Both the position numbers and the translations under genes were made by a program. A stretch of 64,000 nucleotides of DNA, taken from Saxidomus purpurata. Taxonomy: Eukaryota > Mollusca > Bivalvia > Venerida > Veneridae. The stretch spans positions 29,427,193-29,491,192 of the forward strand of contig JAFMSR010000015.1 of the NCBI GenBank assembly GCA_022818135.1, given 5' to 3'. Positions 10,401 through 25,400 of this stretch are shown here, in pieces; the stretch's first letter is position 1; every line of letters starts with the position of its first letter. The notes beneath the pieces are model-generated. The model was given only the letters and a program-made list of their open reading frames with translations, was not told the DNA's origin and searched no databases.

Positions 10401-13400
10401 CGGTATCTTCATCTGTATTCTTCGGCAAAGCCACCTGAAATCCACAAACAAACACTTATTAGTAGAGCAATGAAGTTAATACGGATATACATGCAAACAT
10501 AAAAGGAACAAAAGGCAAGTGGCCAACCACTAACACACCCTCCTCTGCTCTCTGCCCAGACACGGACGGACCTTGCCACTTTTCGCTGCTGATGCGGTTA
10601 CCGGACAATAGCGCGGGCAGGCAAAGCGAGGGCGGTTCACGAACAATCGCATAGCTGCCAAGGTATGGTGCTCAGACTGCAGCGCTATGGTAGACTCAAG
10701 GAATGGCAGCACATCATGTTAAAGGAAAAAGTAAAGAAAACAAACTAATTAAAGAAAAATGTACATACCGGACACAACGCGAAAAATCGGCGCGGTACGG
10801 ACGCGAACACCGGTATCTTCATCTGTATTCTTCGGCAAAGCCACCTGAAATCCACAAACAAACACTTATTAGTAGAGCAATGAAGTTAATACGGATATAC
10901 ATGCAAACATAAAAGGAACAAAAGGCAAGTGGCCAACCACTAACACACCCTCCTCTGCTCTCTGCCCAGACACGGACGGACCTTGCCACTTTTCGCTGCT
11001 GATGCGGTTACCGGACAATAGCGCGGGCAGGCAAAGCGAGGGCGGTTCACGAACAATCGCATAGCTGCCAAGGTATGGTGCTCAGACTGCAGCGCTATGG
11101 TAGACTCAAGGAATGGCAGCACATCATGTTAAAGGAAAAAGTAAAGAAAACAAACTAATTAAAGAAAAATGTACATACCGGACACAACGCGAAAAATCGG
11201 CGCGGTACGGACGCGAACACCGGTATCTTCATCTGTATTCTTCGGCAAAGCCACCTGAAATCCACAAACAAACACTTATTAGTAGAGCAATGAAGTTAAT
11301 ACGGATATACATGCAAACATAAAAGGAACAAAAGGCAAGTGGCCAACCACTAACACACCCTCCTCTGCTCTCTGCCCAGACACGGACGGACCTTGCCACT
11401 TTTCGCTGCTGATGCGGTTACCGGACAATAGCGCGGGCAGGCAAAGCGAGGGCGGTTCACGAACAATCGCATAGCTGCCAAGGTATGGTGCTCAGACTGC
11501 AGCGCTATGGTAGACTCAAGGAATGGCAGCACATCATGTTAAAGGAAAAAGTAAAGAAAACAAACTAATTAAAGAAAAATGTACATACCGGACACAACGC
11601 GAAAAATCGGCGCGGTACGGACGCGAACACCGGTATCTTCATCTGTATTCTTCGGCAAAGCCACCTGAAATCCACAAACAAACACTTATTAGTAGAGCAA
11701 TGAAGTTAATACGGATATACATGCAAACATAAAAGGAACAAAAGGCAAGTGGCCAACCACTAACACACCCTCCTCTGCTCTCTGCCCAGACACGGACGGA
11801 CCTTGCCACTTTTCGCTGCTGATGCGGTTACCGGACAATATCGCGGGCAGGCAAAGCGAGGGCGGTTCACGAACAATCGCATAGCTGCCAAGGTATGGTG
11901 CTCAGACTGCAGCGCTATGGTAGACTCAAGGAATGGCAGCACATCATGTTAAAGGAAAAAGTAAAGAAAACAAACTAATTAAAGAAAAATGTACATACCG
12001 GACACAACGCGAAAAATCGGCGCGGTACGGACGCGAACACCGGTATCTTCATCTGTATTCTTCGGCAAAGCCACCTGAAATCCACAAACAAACACTTATT
12101 AGTAGAGCAATGAAGTTAATACGGATATACATGCAAACATAAAAGGAACAAAAGGCAAGTGGCCAACCACTAACACACCCTCCTCTGCTCTCTGCCCAGA
12201 CACGGACGGACCTTGCCACTTTTCGCTGCTGATGCGGTTACCGGACAATAGCGCGGGCAGGCAAAGCGAGGGCGGTTCACGAACAATCGCATAGCTGCCA
12301 AGGTATGGTGCTCAGACTGCAGCGCTATGGTAGACTCAAGGAATGGCAGCACATCATGTTAAAGGAAAAAGTAAAGAAAACAAACTAATTAAAGAAAAAT
12401 GTACATACCGGACACAACGCGAAAAATCGGCGCGGTACGGACGCGAACACCGGTATCTTCATCTGTATTCTTCGGCAAAGCCACCTGAAATCCACAAACA
12501 AACACTTATTAGTAGAGCAATGAAGTTAATACGGATATACATGCAAACATAAAAGGAACAAAAGGCAAGTGGCCAACCACTAACACACCCTCCTCTGCTC
12601 TCTGCCCAGACACGGACGGACCTTGCCACTTTTCGCTGCTGATGCGGTTACCGGACAATAGCGCGGGCAGGCAAAGCGAGGGCGGTTCACGAACAATCGC
12701 ATAGCTGCCAAGGTATGGTGCTCAGACTGCAGCGCTATGGTAGACTCAAGGAATGGCAGCACATCATGTTAAAGGAAAAAGTAAAGAAAACAAACTAATT
12801 AAAGAAAAATGTACATACCGGACACAACGCGAAAAATCGGCGCGGTACGGACGCGAACACCGGTATCTTCATCTGTATTCTTCGGCAAAGCCACCTGAAA
12901 TCCACAAACAAACACTTATTAGTAGAGCAATGAAGTTAATACGGATATACATGCAAACATAAAAGGAACAAAAGGCAAGTGGCCAACCACTAACACACCC
13001 TCCTCTGCTCTCTGCCCAGACACGGACGGACCTTGCCACTTTTCGCTGCTGATGCGGTTACCGGACAATAGCGCGGGCAGGCAAAGCGAGGGCGGTTCAC
13101 GAACAATCGCATAGCTGCCAAGGTATGGTGCTCAGACTGCAGCGCTATGGTAGACTCAAGGAATGGCAGCACATCATGTTAAAGGAAAAAGTAAAGAAAA
13201 CAAACTAATTAAAGAAAAATGTACATACCGGACACAACGCGAAAAATCGGCGCGGTACGGACGCGAACACCGGTATCTTCATCTGTATTCTTCGGCAAAG
13301 CCACCTGAAATCCACAAACAAACACTTATTAGTAGAGCAATGAAGTTAATACGGATATACATGCAAACATAAAAGGAACAAAAGGCAAGTGGCCAACCAC

Positions 13401-16400
13401 TAACACACCCTCCTCTGCTCTCTGCCCAGACACGGACGGACCTTGCCACTTTTCGCTGCTGATGCGGTTACCGGACAATAGCGCGGGCAGGCAAAGCGAG
13501 GGCGGTTCACGAACAATCGCATAGCTGCCAAGGTATGGTGCTCAGACTGCAGCGCTATGGTAGACTCAAGGAATGGCAGCACATCATGTTAAAGGAAAAA
13601 GTAAAGAAAACAAACTAATTAAAGAAAAATGTACATACCGGACACAACGCGAAAAATCGGCGCGGTACGGACGCGAACACCGGTATCTTCATCTGTATTC
13701 TTCGGCAAAGCCACCTGAAATCCACAAACAAACACTTATTAGTAGAGCAATGAAGTTAATACGGATATACATGCAAACATAAAAGGAACAAAAGGCAAGT
13801 GGCCAACCACTAACACACCCTCCTCTGCTCTCTGCCCAGACACGGACGGACCTTGCCACTTTTCGCTGCTGATGCGGTTACCGGACAATAGCGCGGGCAG
13901 GCAAAGCGAGGGCGGTTCACGAACAATCGCATAGCTGCCAAGGTATGGTGCTCAGACTGCAGCGCTATGGTAGACTCAAGGAATGGCAGCACATCATGTT
14001 AAAGGAAAAAGTAAAGAAAACAAACTAATTAAAGAAAAATGTACATACCGGACACAACGCGAAAAATCGGCGCGGTACGGACGCGAACACCGGTATCTTC
14101 ATCTGTATTCTTCGGCAAAGCCACCTGAAATCCACAAACAAACACTTATTAGTAGAGCAATGAAGTTAATACGGATATACATGCAAACATAAAAGGAACA
14201 AAAGGCAAGTGGCCAACCACTAACACACCCTCCTCTGCTCTCTGCCCAGACACGGACGGACCTTGCCACTTTTCGCTGCTGATGCGGTTACCGGACAATA
14301 GCGCGGGCAGGCAAAGCGAGGGCGGTTCACGAACAATCGCATAGCTGCCAAGGTATGGTGCTCAGACTGCAGCGCTATGGTAGACTCAAGGAATGGCAGC
14401 ACATCATGTTAAAGGAAAAAGTAAAGAAAACAAACTAATTAAAGAAAAATGTACATACCGGACACAACGCGAAAAATCGGCGCGGTACGGACGCGAACAC
14501 CGGTATCTTCATCTGTATTCTTCGGCAAAGCCACCTGAAATCCACAAACAAACACTTATTAGTAGAGCAATGAAGTTAATACGGATATACATGCAAACAT
14601 AAAAGGAACAAAAGGCAAGTGGCCAACCACTAACACACCCTCCTCTGCTCTCTGCCCAGACACGGACGGACCTTGCCACTTTTCGCTGCTGATGCGGTTA
14701 CCGGACAATAGCGCGGGCAGGCAAAGCGAGGGCGGTTCACGAACAATCGCATAGCTGCCAAGGTATGGTGCTCAGACTGCAGCGCTATGGTAGACTCAAG
14801 GAATGGCAGCACATCATGTTAAAGGAAAAAGTAAAGAAAACAAACTAATTAAAGAAAAATGTACATACCGGACACAACGCGAAAAATCGGCGCGGTACGG
14901 ACGCGAACACCGGTATCTTCATCTGTATTCTTCGGCAAAGCCACCTGAAATCCACAAACAAACACTTATTAGTAGAGCAATGAAGTTAATACGGATATAC
15001 ATGCAAACATAAAAGGAACAAAAGGCAAGTGGCCAACCACTAACACACCCTCCTCTGCTCTCTGCCCAGACACGGACGGACCTTGCCACTTTTCGCTGCT
15101 GATGCGGTTACCGGACAATAGCGCGGGCAGGCAAAGCGAGGGCGGTTCACGAACAATCGCATAGCTGCCAAGGTATGGTGCTCAGACTGCAGCGCTATGG
15201 TAGACTCAAGGAATGGCAGCACATCATGTTAAAGGAAAAAGTAAAGAAAACAAACTAATTAAAGAAAAATGTACATACCGGACACAACGCGAAAAATCGG
15301 CGCGGTACGGACGCGAACACCGGTATCTTCATCTGTATTCTTCGGCAAAGCCACCTGAAATCCACAAACAAACACTTATTAGTAGAGCAATGAAGTTAAT
15401 ACGGATATACATGCAAACATAAAAGGAACAAAAGGCAAGTGGCCAACCACTAACACACCCTCCTCTGCTCTCTGCCCAGACACGGACGGACCTTGCCACT
15501 TTTCGCTGCTGATGCGGTTACCGGACAATAGCGCGGGCAGGCAAAGCGAGGGCGGTTCACGAACAATCGCATAGCTGCCAAGGTATGGTGCTCAGACTGC
15601 AGCGCTATGGTAGACTCAAGGAATGGCAGCACATCATGTTAAAGGAAAAAGTAAAGAAAACAAACTAATTAAAGAAAAATGTACATACCGGACACAACGC
15701 GAAAAATCGGCGCGGTACGGACGCGAACACCGGTATCTTCATCTGTATTCTTCGGCAAAGCCACCTGAAATCCACAAACAAACACTTATTAGTAGAGCAA
15801 TGAAGTTAATACGGATATACATGCAAACATAAAAGGAACAAAAGGCAAGTGGCCAACCACTAACACACCCTCCTCTGCTCTCTGCCCAGACACGGACGGA
15901 CCTTGCCACTTTTCGCTGCTGATGCGGTTACCGGACAATAGCGCGGGCAGGCAAAGCGAGGGCGGTTCACGAACAATCGCATAGCTGCCAAGGTATGGTG
16001 CTCAGACTGCAGCGCTATGGTAGACTCAAGGAATGGCAGCACATCATGTTAAAGGAAAAAGTAAAGAAAACAAACTAATTAAAGAAAAATGTACATACCG
16101 GACACAACGCGAAAAATCGGCGCGGTACGGACGCGAACACCGGTATCTTCATCTGTATTCTTCGGCAAAGCCACCTGAAATCCACAAACAAACACTTATT
16201 AGTAGAGCAATGAAGTTAATACGGATATACATGCAAACATAAAAGGAACAAAAGGCAAGTGGCCAACCACTAACACACCCTCCTCTGCTCTCTGCCCAGA
16301 CACGGACGGACCTTGCCACTTTTCGCTGCTGATGCGGTTACCGGACAATAGCGCGGGCAGGCAAAGCGAGGGCGGTTCACGAACAATCGCATAGCTGCCA

Positions 16401-19400
16401 AGGTATGGTGCTCAGACTGCAGCGCTATGGTAGACTCAAGGAATGGCAGCACATCATGTTAAAGGAAAAAGTAAAGAAAACAAACTAATTAAAGAAAAAT
16501 GTACATACCGGACACAACGCGAAAAATCGGCGCGGTACGGACGCGAACACCGGTATCTTCATCTGTATTCTTCGGCAAAGCCACCTGAAATCCACAAACA
16601 AACACTTATTAGTAGAGCAATGAAGTTAATACGGATATACATGCAAACATAAAAGGAACAAAAGGCAAGTGGCCAACCACTAACACACCCTCCTCTGCTC
16701 TCTGCCCAGACACGGACGGACCTTGCCACTTTTCGCTGCTGATGCGGTTACCGGACAATAGCGCGGGCAGGCAAAGCGAGGGCGGTTCACGAACAATCGC
16801 ATAGCTGCCAAGGTATGGTGCTCAGACTGCAGCGCTATGGTAGACTCAAGGAATGGCAGCACATCATGTTAAAGGAAAAAGTAAAGAAAACAAACTAATT
16901 AAAGAAAAATGTACATACCGGACACAACGCGAAAAATCGGCGCGGTACGGACGCGAACACCGGTATCTTCATCTGTATTCTTCGGCAAAGCCACCTGAAA
17001 TCCACAAACAAACACTTATTAGTAGAGCAATGAAGTTAATACGGATATACATGCAAACATAAAAGGAACAAAAGGCAAGTGGCCAACCACTAACACACCC
17101 TCCTCTGCTCTCTGCCCAGACACGGACGGACCTTGCCACTTTTCGCTGCTGATGCGGTTACCGGACAATAGCGCGGGCAGGCAAAGCGAGGGCGGTTCAC
17201 GAACAATCGCATAGCTGCCAAGGTATGGTGCTCAGACTGCAGCGCTATGGTAGACTCAAGGAATGGCAGCACATCATGTTAAAGGAAAAAGTAAAGAAAA
17301 CAAACTAATTAAAGAAAAATGTACATACCGGACACAACGCGAAAAATCGGCGCGGTACGGACGCGAACACCGGTATCTTCATCTGTATTCTTCGGCAAAG
17401 CCACCTGAAATCCACAAACAAACACTTATTAGTAGAGCAATGAAGTTAATACGGATATACATGCAAACATAAAAGGAACAAAAGGCAAGTGGCCAACCAC
17501 TAACACACCCTCCTCTGCTCTCTGCCCAGACACGGACGGACCTTGCCACTTTTCGCTGCTGATGCGGTTACCGGACAATAGCGCGGGCAGGCAAAGCGAG
17601 GGCGGTTCACGAACAATCGCATAGCTGCCAAGGTATGGTGCTCAGACTGCAGCGCTATGGTAGACTCAAGGAATGGCAGCACATCATGTTAAAGGAAAAA
17701 GTAAAGAAAACAAACTAATTAAAGAAAAATGTACATACCGGACACAACGCGAAAAATCGGCGCGGTACGGACGCGAACACCGGTATCTTCATCTGTATTC
17801 TTCGGCAAAGCCACCTGAAATCCACAAACAAACACTTATTAGTAGAGCAATGAAGTTAATACGGATATACATGCAAACATAAAAGGAACAAAAGGCAAGT
17901 GGCCAACCACTAACACACCCTCCTCTGCTCTCTGCCCAGACACGGACGGACCTTGCCACTTTTCGCTGCTGATGCGGTTACCGGACAATAGCGCGGGCAG
18001 GCAAAGCGAGGGCGGTTCACGAACAATCGCATAGCTGCCAAGGTATGGTGCTCAGACTGCAGCGCTATGGTAGACTCAAGGAATGGCAGCACATCATGTT
18101 AAAGGAAAAAGTAAAGAAAACAAACTAATTAAAGAAAAATGTACATACCGGACACAACGCGAAAAATCGGCGCGGTACGGACGCGAACACCGGTATCTTC
18201 ATCTGTATTCTTCGGCAAAGCCACCTGAAATCCACAAACAAACACTTATTAGTAGAGCAATGAAGTTAATACGGATATACATGCAAACATAAAAGGAACA
18301 AAAGGCAAGTGGCCAACCACTAACACACCCTCCTCTGCTCTCTGCCCAGACACGGACGGACCTTGCCACTTTTCGCTGCTGATGCGGTTACCGGACAATA
18401 GCGCGGGCAGGCAAAGCGAGGGCGGTTCACGAACAATCGCATAGCTGCCAAGGTATGGTGCTCAGACTGCAGCGCTATGGTAGACTCAAGGAATGGCAGC
18501 ACATCATGTTAAAGGAAAAAGTAAAGAAAACAAACTAATTAAAGAAAAATGTACATACCGGACACAACGCGAAAAATCGGCGCGGTACGGACGCGAACAC
18601 CGGTATCTTCATCTGTATTCTTCGGCAAAGCCACCTGAAATCCACAAACAAACACTTATTAGTAGAGCAATGAAGTTAATACGGATATACATGCAAACAT
18701 AAAAGGAACAAAAGGCAAGTGGCCAACCACTAACACACCCTCCTCTGCTCTCTGCCCAGACACGGACGGACCTTGCCACTTTTCGCTGCTGATGCGGTTA
18801 CCGGACAATAGCGCGGGCAGGCAAAGCGAGGGCGGTTCACGAACAATCGCATAGCTGCCAAGGTATGGTGCTCAGACTGCAGCGCTATGGTAGACTCAAG
18901 GAATGGCAGCACATCATGTTAAAGGAAAAAGTAAAGAAAACAAACTAATTAAAGAAAAATGTACATACCGGACACAACGCGAAAAATCGGCGCGGTACGG
19001 ACGCGAACACCGGTATCTTCATCTGTATTCTTCGGCAAAGCCACCTGAAATCCACAAACAAACACTTATTAGTAGAGCAATGAAGTTAATACGGATATAC
19101 ATGCAAACATAAAAGGAACAAAAGGCAAGTGGCCAACCACTAACACACCCTCCTCTGCTCTCTGCCCAGACACGGACGGACCTTGCCACTTTTCGCTGCT
19201 GATGCGGTTACCGGACAATAGCGCGGGCAGGCAAAGCGAGGGCGGTTCACGAACAATCGCATAGCTGCCAAGGTATGGTGCTCAGACTGCAGCGCTATGG
19301 TAGACTCAAGGAATGGCAGCACATCATGTTAAAGGAAAAAGTAAAGAAAACAAACTAATTAAAGAAAAATGTACATACCGGACACAACGCGAAAAATCGG

Positions 19401-22400
19401 CGCGGTACGGACGCGAACACCGGTATCTTCATCTGTATTCTTCGGCAAAGCCACCTGAAATCCACAAACAAACACTTATTAGTAGAGCAATGAAGTTAAT
19501 ACGGATATACATGCAAACATAAAAGGAACAAAAGGCAAGTGGCCAACCACTAACACACCCTCCTCTGCTCTCTGCCCAGACACGGACGGACCTTGCCACT
19601 TTTCGCTGCTGATGCGGTTACCGGACAATAGCGCGGGCAGGCAAAGCGAGGGCGGTTCACGAACAATCGCATAGCTGCCAAGGTATGGTGCTCAGACTGC
19701 AGCGCTATGGTAGACTCAAGGAATGGCAGCACATCATGTTAAAGGAAAAAGTAAAGAAAACAAACTAATTAAAGAAAAATGTACATACCGGACACAACGC
19801 GAAAAATCGGCGCGGTACGGACGCGAACACCGGTATCTTCATCTGTATTCTTCGGCAAAGCCACCTGAAATCCACAAACAAACACTTATTAGTAGAGCAA
19901 TGAAGTTAATACGGATATACATGCAAACATAAAAGGAACAAAAGGCAAGTGGCCAACCACTAACACACCCTCCTCTGCTCTCTGCCCAGACACGGACGGA
20001 CCTTGCCACTTTTCGCTGCTGATGCGGTTACCGGACAATAGCGCGGGCAGGCAAAGCGAGGGCGGTTCACGAACAATCGCATAGCTGCCAAGGTATGGTG
20101 CTCAGACTGCAGCGCTATGGTAGACTCAAGGAATGGCAGCACATCATGTTAAAGGAAAAAGTAAAGAAAACAAACTAATTAAAGAAAAATGTACATACCG
20201 GACACAACGCGAAAAATCGGCGCGGTACGGACGCGAACACCGGTATCTTCATCTGTATTCTTCGGCAAAGCCACCTGAAATCCACAAACAAACACTTATT
20301 AGTAGAGCAATGAAGTTAATACGGATATACATGCAAACATAAAAGGAACAAAAGGCAAGTGGCCAACCACTAACACACCCTCCTCTGCTCTCTGCCCAGA
20401 CACGGACGGACCTTGCCACTTTTCGCTGCTGATGCGGTTACCGGACAATAGCGCGGGCAGGCAAAGCGAGGGCGGTTCACGAACAATCGCATAGCTGCCA
20501 AGGTATGGTGCTCAGACTGCAGCGCTATGGTAGACTCAAGGAATGGCAGCACATCATGTTAAAGGAAAAAGTAAAGAAAACAAACTAATTAAAGAAAAAT
20601 GTACATACCGGACACAACGCGAAAAATCGGCGCGGTACGGACGCGAACACCGGTATCTTCATCTGTATTCTTCGGCAAAGCCACCTGAAATCCACAAACA
20701 AACACTTATTAGTAGAGCAATGAAGTTAATACGGATATACATGCAAACATAAAAGGAACAAAAGGCAAGTGGCCAACCACTAACACACCCTCCTCTGCTC
20801 TCTGCCCAGACACGGACGGACCTTGCCACTTTTCGCTGCTGATGCGGTTACCGGACAATAGCGCGGGCAGGCAAAGCGAGGGCGGTTCACGAACAATCGC
20901 ATAGCTGCCAAGGTATGGTGCTCAGACTGCAGCGCTATGGTAGACTCAAGGAATGGCAGCACATCATGTTAAAGGAAAAAGTAAAGAAAACAAACTAATT
21001 AAAGAAAAATGTACATACCGGACACAACGCGAAAAATCGGCGCGGTACGGACGCGAACACCGGTATCTTCATCTGTATTCTTCGGCAAAGCCACCTGAAA
21101 TCCACAAACAAACACTTATTAGTAGAGCAATGAAGTTAATACGGATATACATGCAAACATAAAAGGAACAAAAGGCAAGTGGCCAACCACTAACACACCC
21201 TCCTCTGCTCTCTGCCCAGACACGGACGGACCTTGCCACTTTTCGCTGCTGATGCGGTTACCGGACAATAGCGCGGGCAGGCAAAGCGAGGGCGGTTCAC
21301 GAACAATCGCATAGCTGCCAAGGTATGGTGCTCAGACTGCAGCGCTATGGTAGACTCAAGGAATGGCAGCACATCATGTTAAAGGAAAAAGTAAAGAAAA
21401 CAAACTAATTAAAGAAAAATGTACATACCGGACACAACGCGAAAAATCGGCGCGGTACGGACGCGAACACCGGTATCTTCATCTGTATTCTTCGGCAAAG
21501 CCACCTGAAATCCACAAACAAACACTTATTAGTAGAGCAATGAAGTTAATACGGATATACATGCAAACATAAAAGGAACAAAAGGCAAGTGGCCAACCAC
21601 TAACACACCCTCCTCTGCTCTCTGCCCAGACACGGACGGACCTTGCCACTTTTCGCTGCTGATGCGGTTACCGGACAATAGCGCGGGCAGGCAAAGCGAG
21701 GGCGGTTCACGAACAATCGCATAGCTGCCAAGGTATGGTGCTCAGACTGCAGCGCTATGGTAGACTCAAGGAATGGCAGCACATCATGTTAAAGGAAAAA
21801 GTAAAGAAAACAAACTAATTAAAGAAAAATGTACATACCGGACACAACGCGAAAAATCGGCGCGGTACGGACGCGAACACCGGTATCTTCATCTGTATTC
21901 TTCGGCAAAGCCACCTGAAATCCACAAACAAACACTTATTAGTAGAGCAATGAAGTTAATACGGATATACATGCAAACATAAAAGGAACAAAAGGCAAGT
22001 GGCCAACCACTAACACACCCTCCTCTGCTCTCTGCCCAGACACGGACGGACCTTGCCACTTTTCGCTGCTGATGCGGTTACCGGACAATAGCGCGGGCAG
22101 GCAAAGCGAGGGCGGTTCACGAACAATCGCATAGCTGCCAAGGTATGGTGCTCAGACTGCAGCGCTATGGTAGACTCAAGGAATGGCAGCACATCATGTT
22201 AAAGGAAAAAGTAAAGAAAACAAACTAATTAAAGAAAAATGTACATACCGGACACAACGCGAAAAATCGGCGCGGTACGGACGCGAACACCGGTATCTTC
22301 ATCTGTATTCTTCGGCAAAGCCACCTGAAATCCACAAACAAACACTTATTAGTAGAGCAATGAAGTTAATACGGATATACATGCAAACATAAAAGGAACA

Positions 22401-25400
22401 AAAGGCAAGTGGCCAACCACTAACACACCCTCCTCTGCTCTCTGCCCAGACACGGACGGACCTTGCCACTTTTCGCTGCTGATGCGGTTACCGGACAATA
22501 GCGCGGGCAGGCAAAGCGAGGGCGGTTCACGAACAATCGCATAGCTGCCAAGGTATGGTGCTCAGACTGCAGCGCTATGGTAGACTCAAGGAATGGCAGC
22601 ACATCATGTTAAAGGAAAAAGTAAAGAAAACAAACTAATTAAAGAAAAATGTACATACCGGACACAACGCGAAAAATCGGCGCGGTACGGACGCGAACAC
22701 CGGTATCTTCATCTGTATTCTTCGGCAAAGCCACCTGAAATCCACAAACAAACACTTATTAGTAGAGCAATGAAGTTAATACGGATATACATGCAAACAT
22801 AAAAGGAACAAAAGGCAAGTGGCCAACCACTAACACACCCTCCTCTGCTCTCTGCCCAGACACGGACGGACCTTGCCACTTTTCGCTGCTGATGCGGTTA
22901 CCGGACAATAGCGCGGGCAGGCAAAGCGAGGGCGGTTCACGAACAATCGCATAGCTGCCAAGGTATGGTGCTCAGACTGCAGCGCTATGGTAGACTCAAG
23001 GAATGGCAGCACATCATGTTAAAGGAAAAAGTAAAGAAAACAAACTAATTAAAGAAAAATGTACATACCGGACACAACGCGAAAAATCGGCGCGGTACGG
23101 ACGCGAACACCGGTATCTTCATCTGTATTCTTCGGCAAAGCCACCTGAAATCCACAAACAAACACTTATTAGTAGAGCAATGAAGTTAATACGGATATAC
23201 ATGCAAACATAAAAGGAACAAAAGGCAAGTGGCCAACCACTAACACACCCTCCTCTGCTCTCTGCCCAGACACGGACGGACCTTGCCACTTTTCGCTGCT
23301 GATGCGGTTACCGGACAATAGCGCGGGCAGGCAAAGCGAGGGCGGTTCACGAACAATCGCATAGCTGCCAAGGTATGGTGCTCAGACTGCAGCGCTATGG
23401 TAGACTCAAGGAATGGCAGCACATCATGTTAAAGGAAAAAGTAAAGAAAACAAACTAATTAAAGAAAAATGTACATACCGGACACAACGCGAAAAATCGG
23501 CGCGGTACGGACGCGAACACCGGTATCTTCATCTGTATTCTTCGGCAAAGCCACCTGAAATCCACAAACAAACACTTATTAGTAGAGCAATGAAGTTAAT
23601 ACGGATATACATGCAAACATAAAAGGAACAAAAGGCAAGTGGCCAACCACTAACACACCCTCCTCTGCTCTCTGCCCAGACACGGACGGACCTTGCCACT
23701 TTTCGCTGCTGATGCGGTTACCGGACAATAGCGCGGGCAGGCAAAGCGAGGGCGGTTCACGAACAATCGCATAGCTGCCAAGGTATGGTGCTCAGACTGC
23801 AGCGCTATGGTAGACTCAAGGAATGGCAGCACATCATGTTAAAGGAAAAAGTAAAGAAAACAAACTAATTAAAGAAAAATGTACATACCGGACACAACGC
23901 GAAAAATCGGCGCGGTACGGACGCGAACACCGGTATCTTCATCTGTATTCTTCGGCAAAGCCACCTGAAATCCACAAACAAACACTTATTAGTAGAGCAA
24001 TGAAGTTAATACGGATATACATGCAAACATAAAAGGAACAAAAGGCAAGTGGCCAACCACTAACACACCCTCCTCTGCTCTCTGCCCAGACACGGACGGA
24101 CCTTGCCACTTTTCGCTGCTGATGCGGTTACCGGACAATAGCGCGGGCAGGCAAAGCGAGGGCGGTTCACGAACAATCGCATAGCTGCCAAGGTATGGTG
24201 CTCAGACTGCAGCGCTATGGTAGACTCAAGGAATGGCAGCACATCATGTTAAAGGAAAAAGTAAAGAAAACAAACTAATTAAAGAAAAATGTACATACCG
24301 GACACAACGCGAAAAATCGGCGCGGTACGGACGCGAACACCGGTATCTTCATCTGTATTCTTCGGCAAAGCCACCTGAAATCCACAAACAAACACTTATT
24401 AGTAGAGCAATGAAGTTAATACGGATATACATGCAAACATAAAAGGAACAAAAGGCAAGTGGCCAACCACTAACACACCCTCCTCTGCTCTCTGCCCAGA
24501 CACGGACGGACCTTGCCACTTTTCGCTGCTGATGCGGTTACCGGACAATAGCGCGGGCAGGCAAAGCGAGGGCGGTTCACGAACAATCGCATAGCTGCCA
24601 AGGTATGGTGCTCAGACTGCAGCGCTATGGTAGACTCAAGGAATGGCAGCACATCATGTTAAAGGAAAAAGTAAAGAAAACAAACTAATTAAAGAAAAAT
24701 GTACATACCGGACACAACGCGAAAAATCGGCGCGGTACGGACGCGAACACCGGTATCTTCATCTGTATTCTTCGGCAAAGCCACCTGAAATCCACAAACA
24801 AACACTTATTAGTAGAGCAATGAAGTTAATACGGATATACATGCAAACATAAAAGGAACAAAAGGCAAGTGGCCAACCACTAACACACCCTCCTCTGCTC
24901 TCTGCCCAGACACGGACGGACCTTGCCACTTTTCGCTGCTGATGCGGTTACCGGACAATAGCGCGGGCAGGCAAAGCGAGGGCGGTTCACGAACAATCGC
25001 ATAGCTGCCAAGGTATGGTGCTCAGACTGCAGCGCTATGGTAGACTCAAGGAATGGCAGCACATCATGTTAAAGGAAAAAGTAAAGAAAACAAACTAATT
25101 AAAGAAAAATGTACATACCGGACACAACGCGAAAAATCGGCGCGGTACGGACGCGAACACCGGTATCTTCATCTGTATTCTTCGGCAAAGCCACCTGAAA
25201 TCCACAAACAAACACTTATTAGTAGAGCAATGAAGTTAATACGGATATACATGCAAACATAAAAGGAACAAAAGGCAAGTGGCCAACCACTAACACACCC
25301 TCCTCTGCTCTCTGCCCAGACACGGACGGACCTTGCCACTTTTCGCTGCTGATGCGGTTACCGGACAATAGCGCGGGCAGGCAAAGCGAGGGCGGTTCAC